Below the pieces are notes generated by a model. The model saw nothing but the letters and a program-made list of their open reading frames with translations. It was not told the DNA's origin and did not search any database. Below, one piece after another: positions 61,233-64,000 of a stretch of 64,000 nucleotides of DNA. Numbering within the stretch: the stretch's first letter is position 1; every line of letters begins with the position of its first letter. The stretch is taken from contig RDOF01000004.1 of NCBI GenBank assembly GCA_011365025.1, positions 62,001 to 126,000 of the forward strand. Direction: 5' to 3'. The DNA is from Candidatus Thorarchaeota archaeon. GTDB taxonomy: Archaea > Asgardarchaeota > Thorarchaeia > Thorarchaeales > Thorarchaeaceae. The position numbers and the translations under genes were made by a program.

Positions 61233-62108
61233 CTATAGCTGCTTTCTAAGAAGAAGGTCTCCATACATGGTGTTAGCGGAATTGTAAAGGTCCCGTATGG
61301 CATCAATTGTAGCTTTTTGTCCGGTGCCAACTAGGCTGAATATCAATCTATCTGCAGAGATGTGATGTAGAATTGCTTCGGCCGCCATTGTACAAGCAAG
61401 AATCTCGGAGTTGGCGGCAAAGAAAGGTATCTGGTAGCCGCTTCCAAACTTCTCAACGGCCACGACAAGACAGGTTTCTCCGCGGAGGCTGAAAGTCTTA
61501 ATTGTGTTGCGTTCTTTTGCCATATCCAAAGCAAGCCATTGATGCGAGCAGCTTAGACCAATATTCTCTCGCTGGTTCCACAGCAGTTCACGGGCACTGT
61601 CGTAGTTTGGTGTCCTATCAATTGTTACCTGGCTCTGGATGTTTGATGGGGGCACTCCTTCAATGCATACTCTATAGCTTTTGGCAATCTCCTGAAAGCC
61701 CATTTTCCGTAATGCTGGTAGTGCCCAGTTTCGCAAAATCGGTGCTAGGGAAAATGACATGTCCCCTATTGTGTCGGACTCCGCCACAAGCGCGTCCACA
61801 CCTCGAATAGATAGTGTCTTGAAGAAAGGGAGCGATGCCTTGAAGAGTTGGAATGGCATGTTCTCCCTGAATTCCTCCTCAAGTCTTGCAGCAACCAAAG
61901 CCATTGCAAGCCGAGTTCTATCCCTATAGATTGCCGTTCCACCAACCGGTATTCCGTTTATTGTTGCGATGAAGAACATGCTATCTGGAAGCTGAAGGAA
62001 TGATTTTGCATACTGAGCTTCCTCTGCTGTTGGAGTTCCTCCCACCTGAAGCCACGTCTCGAGTTCGCTTTTTAGTAGCCTTCTTGTGTATAGCATGGAG
62101 TAAGTCAT
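61233..62108 (-). CDS. GNAT-like acetyltransferase, possibly double-domain
   Basis: 291 residues. A GNAT-like fold is seen in the first half (DSMFFIATINGIPVGGTAIYRDRTRLAMALVAARLEEEFRENMP in outline, then ALPALRKMGFQEIAKSYRVCIEG). The second half repeats a similar pattern (TCLVVAVEKFGSGYQIPFFAANSEILACTMAAEAILHHI in outline). The acetyl-CoA binding loop is not of the standard R-x-x-G form, so the class is only probable. Cytoplasmic, single gene, start ATG 62108. Confidence 0.7.
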   Translation of the reverse strand: MTYSMLYTRRLLKSELETWLQVGGTPTAEEAQYAKSFLQLPDSMFFIATINGIPVGGTAIYRDRTRLAMALVAARLEEEFRENMPFQLFKASLPFFKTLSIRGVDALVAESDTIGDMSFSLAPILRNWALPALRKMGFQEIAKSYRVCIEGVPPSNIQSQVTIDRTPNYDSARELLWNQRENIGLSCSHQWLALDMAKERNTIKTFSLRGETCLVVAVEKFGSGYQIPFFAANSEILACTMAAEAILHHISADRLIFSLVGTGQKATIDAIRDLYNSANTMYGDLLLRKQL

Positions 62109-62238
62109 CTTCTATTCATTCCAAAGAGGAATTTCCTCTCCTGCACATAAGTTATGCTGCAGGGGTTGGAGAATTCTACACGATGCATCGAAGGGTTTAT
62201 TCACGGGATTACAATCTTCATGCATTGAAGGTGCGCGG

Positions 62239-63228
62239 ATGCAGTCGCTGATATTAACAAAAGATGGTCTTCAGCTCGCGGATACTCCAATGCCCCCTGT
62301 TATGCCTGGCGATGTCCGTATCGAAGTTCGTGCCGTTGGGATATGTGGCACTGATATCGCGATTTGGAAGGGTGAATATGAAGTGGAATTGCCCTTGGTA
62401 CTTGGTCACGAAATCGTTGGTGTTGTCCATACGAGTTCAGTGCAAGACATTGCATCTGGGACTCTTGTAACCACAGAAACGGATATCCCCTGTCACCGCT
62501 GCTGGTACTGCCGCCATTCCGACCGAAGGCATTGCCAGGAAAAGGAGGTGCTTGGCGTTACTACAGACGGTGGTTTGTCCGAATACATAAGTGTTCCAGC
62601 TGAGGTTGTGCATCCTTTGCCTCCGGGTATTGAAGAGAATGAAGGGACCTTCGTTGAACCACTTGCATCTGCCTTACAGACTCTGAAGTATATGCCGCCC
62701 GAACTGGATGAAAAAGTACTCGTTCTCGGGAGTGGAAAGCTAGGCCTTCTGGTAGCCCAAGTCTATGATGCTCATGGTGCAGAGGCGATCCTTGTGGGCA
62801 GAAATCGTTGGCAGTTGGGTCTCGGAAGGCAGCTGGGTCTTAAGAATACCATAAATGCCACTGAAACGGACTGGAAGCAGGCCGTTCTGGATGCAACTTT
62901 CGGTGTTGGCCCTCGATTGGTTGTTGAAACGACCGGGAATCCCGAGGGACTCAAAATGGCGCTTGGAATTGTCAGAAGCAAAGGGTCAGTCGCATTAAAG
63001 AGCATGCATGGTTTGCCTGTTGAGATTGACCCCACAGACATTGTGCAGCGTGAAATATCCCTCTTTGGAAGCAGCTGTGGGCCATTCAAAAAGGCAATTG
63101 ATTTACTCTCAAAGGGCCGCATTGAAGTAAAGCGCCTTGTGACAAAGGAGTTCAAACTGGAAGATGCAACAAAGGCCTTCGAATTTGCCGATCTGCCAGC
63201 CACTACTAAAGTGATAATAAACATCTGA
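62239..63228 (+). CDS. Zinc-dependent alcohol dehydrogenase (MDR family)
   Basis: 329 residues. Catalytic zinc ligands: C37 (VGICGTDIA), H57-E58 (LGHEIVG); structural zinc Cys residues: CHRCWYCRHSDRRHC. VLGSGKLGLLVAQVY is the NAD(P)-binding loop. The protein oxidises or reduces an alcohol or sugar alcohol. It resembles threonine or sorbitol dehydrogenase-like members, but the substrate is not readable. The PHP gene starts 11 bp after its stop, so they may be co-transcribed. GGGTTTATTC near 62200 may be the promoter. Confidence 0.92.
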   Translation: MQSLILTKDGLQLADTPMPPVMPGDVRIEVRAVGICGTDIAIWKGEYEVELPLVLGHEIVGVVHTSSVQDIASGTLVTTETDIPCHRCWYCRHSDRRHCQEKEVLGVTTDGGLSEYISVPAEVVHPLPPGIEENEGTFVEPLASALQTLKYMPPELDEKVLVLGSGKLGLLVAQVYDAHGAEAILVGRNRWQLGLGRQLGLKNTINATETDWKQAVLDATFGVGPRLVVETTGNPEGLKMALGIVRSKGSVALKSMHGLPVEIDPTDIVQREISLFGSSCGPFKKAIDLLSKGRIEVKRLVTKEFKLEDATKAFEFADLPATTKVIINI

Positions 63229-63239
63229 GGGATCTGCGC

Positions 63240-64000
63240 GTGCGGCCATTCAACGCAGATTTGCATATTCACTCACTGCACTCCATTGGCGTTAGCAAGA
63301 ATATGACCATCCCTAACCTATCAAAAGGAGCCGAGAAGAAAGGAATTCATATAATTGGAACTGGCGATGCAACTCAGCCAGACTGGTTGGACCATCTTGA
63401 GCACACCCTTGTCAAAAAGGGGGGATCCCTCGCCTTTGAGGGCGTTTACTTCGTTCTGACGGTTGAGATTGAAGACAAGGAGTCAATACACCACCTGATT
63501 CTCCTCCCGAATTTTGAGGCTGTGAGGTCTCTCAGAAATGACCTAGGAAGATACTCTCCGAATATTGATCATACATGGGGTGGTCGTCCACGTGTCAATC
63601 TGCAAGGAGAAACCCTTGCCGGAATTGTCCGTGATAATGATGGAATGATTGGGCCTGCTCATGCTTTTACACCTTTCAAGGCCATCTTTCGGGAGGGAAG
63701 ACATGATGGCCTTGCAGGATGCTATGGAGAAGAGGCGAGGCACATTCACTTCATCGAACTCGGACTGTCCGCGGACTCAGCCGTTGCTGACCATATCCCC
63801 GAGCTTCGAGATCTTACGTACATAACCTCCAGCGATGCTCATTCTCCTGGCCCTGACAAACTCGGCAGAGAGTATGTTGCCTTCAACATGGAATCTCCCA
63901 CCTTTGACGAGCTTAGACTGGCTATTCTGCGCCGGAATGGAAGGAGGCCTCTGCTCAATGTAGGCTTTGATCCTCGACTAGGAAAGTACTATCTCTCCTT
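63240..64000 (+). CDS. PHP-domain phosphoesterase (COG1379/TIGR00375-like), cut by the window end
   Basis: 253 codons read directly from GTG 63240 to the right edge without a stop. GAGGGATC lies 5 nt before the start. PHP motif 1 is NADLHIHSLHSIG (His ligands, residues 5-17), then GIHIIGTGDATQ with GDAT, and later GPAHAFTPFK and SSDAHSPGP (motif IV). This fits the archaeal/bacterial PHP proteins of COG1379, some members of which also carry a zinc ribbon. They are metal-dependent phosphoesterases, possibly acting on DNA. The C-terminal part, which would decide the subfamily, lies outside the window. Confidence 0.87.
   Translation, partial: MRPFNADLHIHSLHSIGVSKNMTIPNLSKGAEKKGIHIIGTGDATQPDWLDHLEHTLVKKGGSLAFEGVYFVLTVEIEDKESIHHLILLPNFEAVRSLRNDLGRYSPNIDHTWGGRPRVNLQGETLAGIVRDNDGMIGPAHAFTPFKAIFREGRHDGLAGCYGEEARHIHFIELGLSADSAVADHIPELRDLTYITSSDAHSPGPDKLGREYVAFNMESPTFDELRLAILRRNGRRPLLNVGFDPRLGKYYLS

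Noticed and set aside
1..64000. Search for tRNA, rRNA, CRISPR arrays, insertion sequences and attachment sites
   Set aside because: No cloverleaf-like sequence, regular repeats, transposase or integrase motif was seen in any gap; weakly structured RNAs could have been missed by eye.

Overview
The window is chromosomal DNA from an archaeon. Many starts have TATA-type elements about 25 bp upstream, often giving leaderless or nearly leaderless genes. Others use GGAGG or GGTGAT ribosome binding sites. Archaeal families are present: an archaea-specific SF2 helicase (COG1202-like), a DUF131 membrane protein, an archaeal RecJ-like DHH protein, a HerA-like ATPase and a COG1379/TIGR00375-type PHP protein. 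A complete bacterial-type UvrABC set and moderate GC suggest a mesophile. An Asgard (Thorarchaeia-like) source would fit, but no eukaryotic signature protein is present, so that is a guess. I found no rRNA, tRNA, CRISPR array or insertion sequence.

Layout. 1-3.6 kb: a giant secreted multidomain protein with a zinc-protease motif, cut by the left edge. 4-10.5 kb: membrane proteins paired with winged-helix regulators, and a secreted deacetylase. 10.6-16.6 kb: a methyltransferase, the TldD/TldE protease pair, and a divergent three-gene ABC transporter operon under an operator-like repeat. 17-20 kb: a small secreted protein apparently starting at ACG, a frameshifted membrane-hydrolase gene and a secreted caspase-like protease. 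20-30.4 kb: the nucleotide excision repair cluster uvrB-uvrA-uvrA2-(TPR)-uvrC. 30.4-36 kb: an amino acid permease, a ferredoxin, a secreted membrane-anchored PLD enzyme, TPR and MazG-like proteins. 36-39 kb: a nitrilase, methylthioadenosine phosphorylase and phosphoribosyltransferase, suggesting methylthio and purine salvage. 39-46.5 kb: two acetyl/methyltransferases, TPR, Nudix, DHH nuclease, cupin and B3/B4 proteins. 46.5-53.9 kb: a HerA-like ATPase and two transporters. 54-58.6 kb: a tight operon of two unknown proteins and an SF2 helicase. 58.6-64 kb: zinc-ribbon proteins, an MBL-fold nuclease, a GNAT, an alcohol dehydrogenase and a PHP protein cut by the right edge.

The most notable items are the duplicated uvrA in an NER cluster, the helicase operon with two unrecognised partners, two secreted protease-like proteins sharing an N-terminal module, an operator-like triple repeat over an ABC promoter, a gene whose only well-placed start is ACG, and a 33-residue Asp/Trp microprotein. 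Both edge genes were read directly from the sequence.
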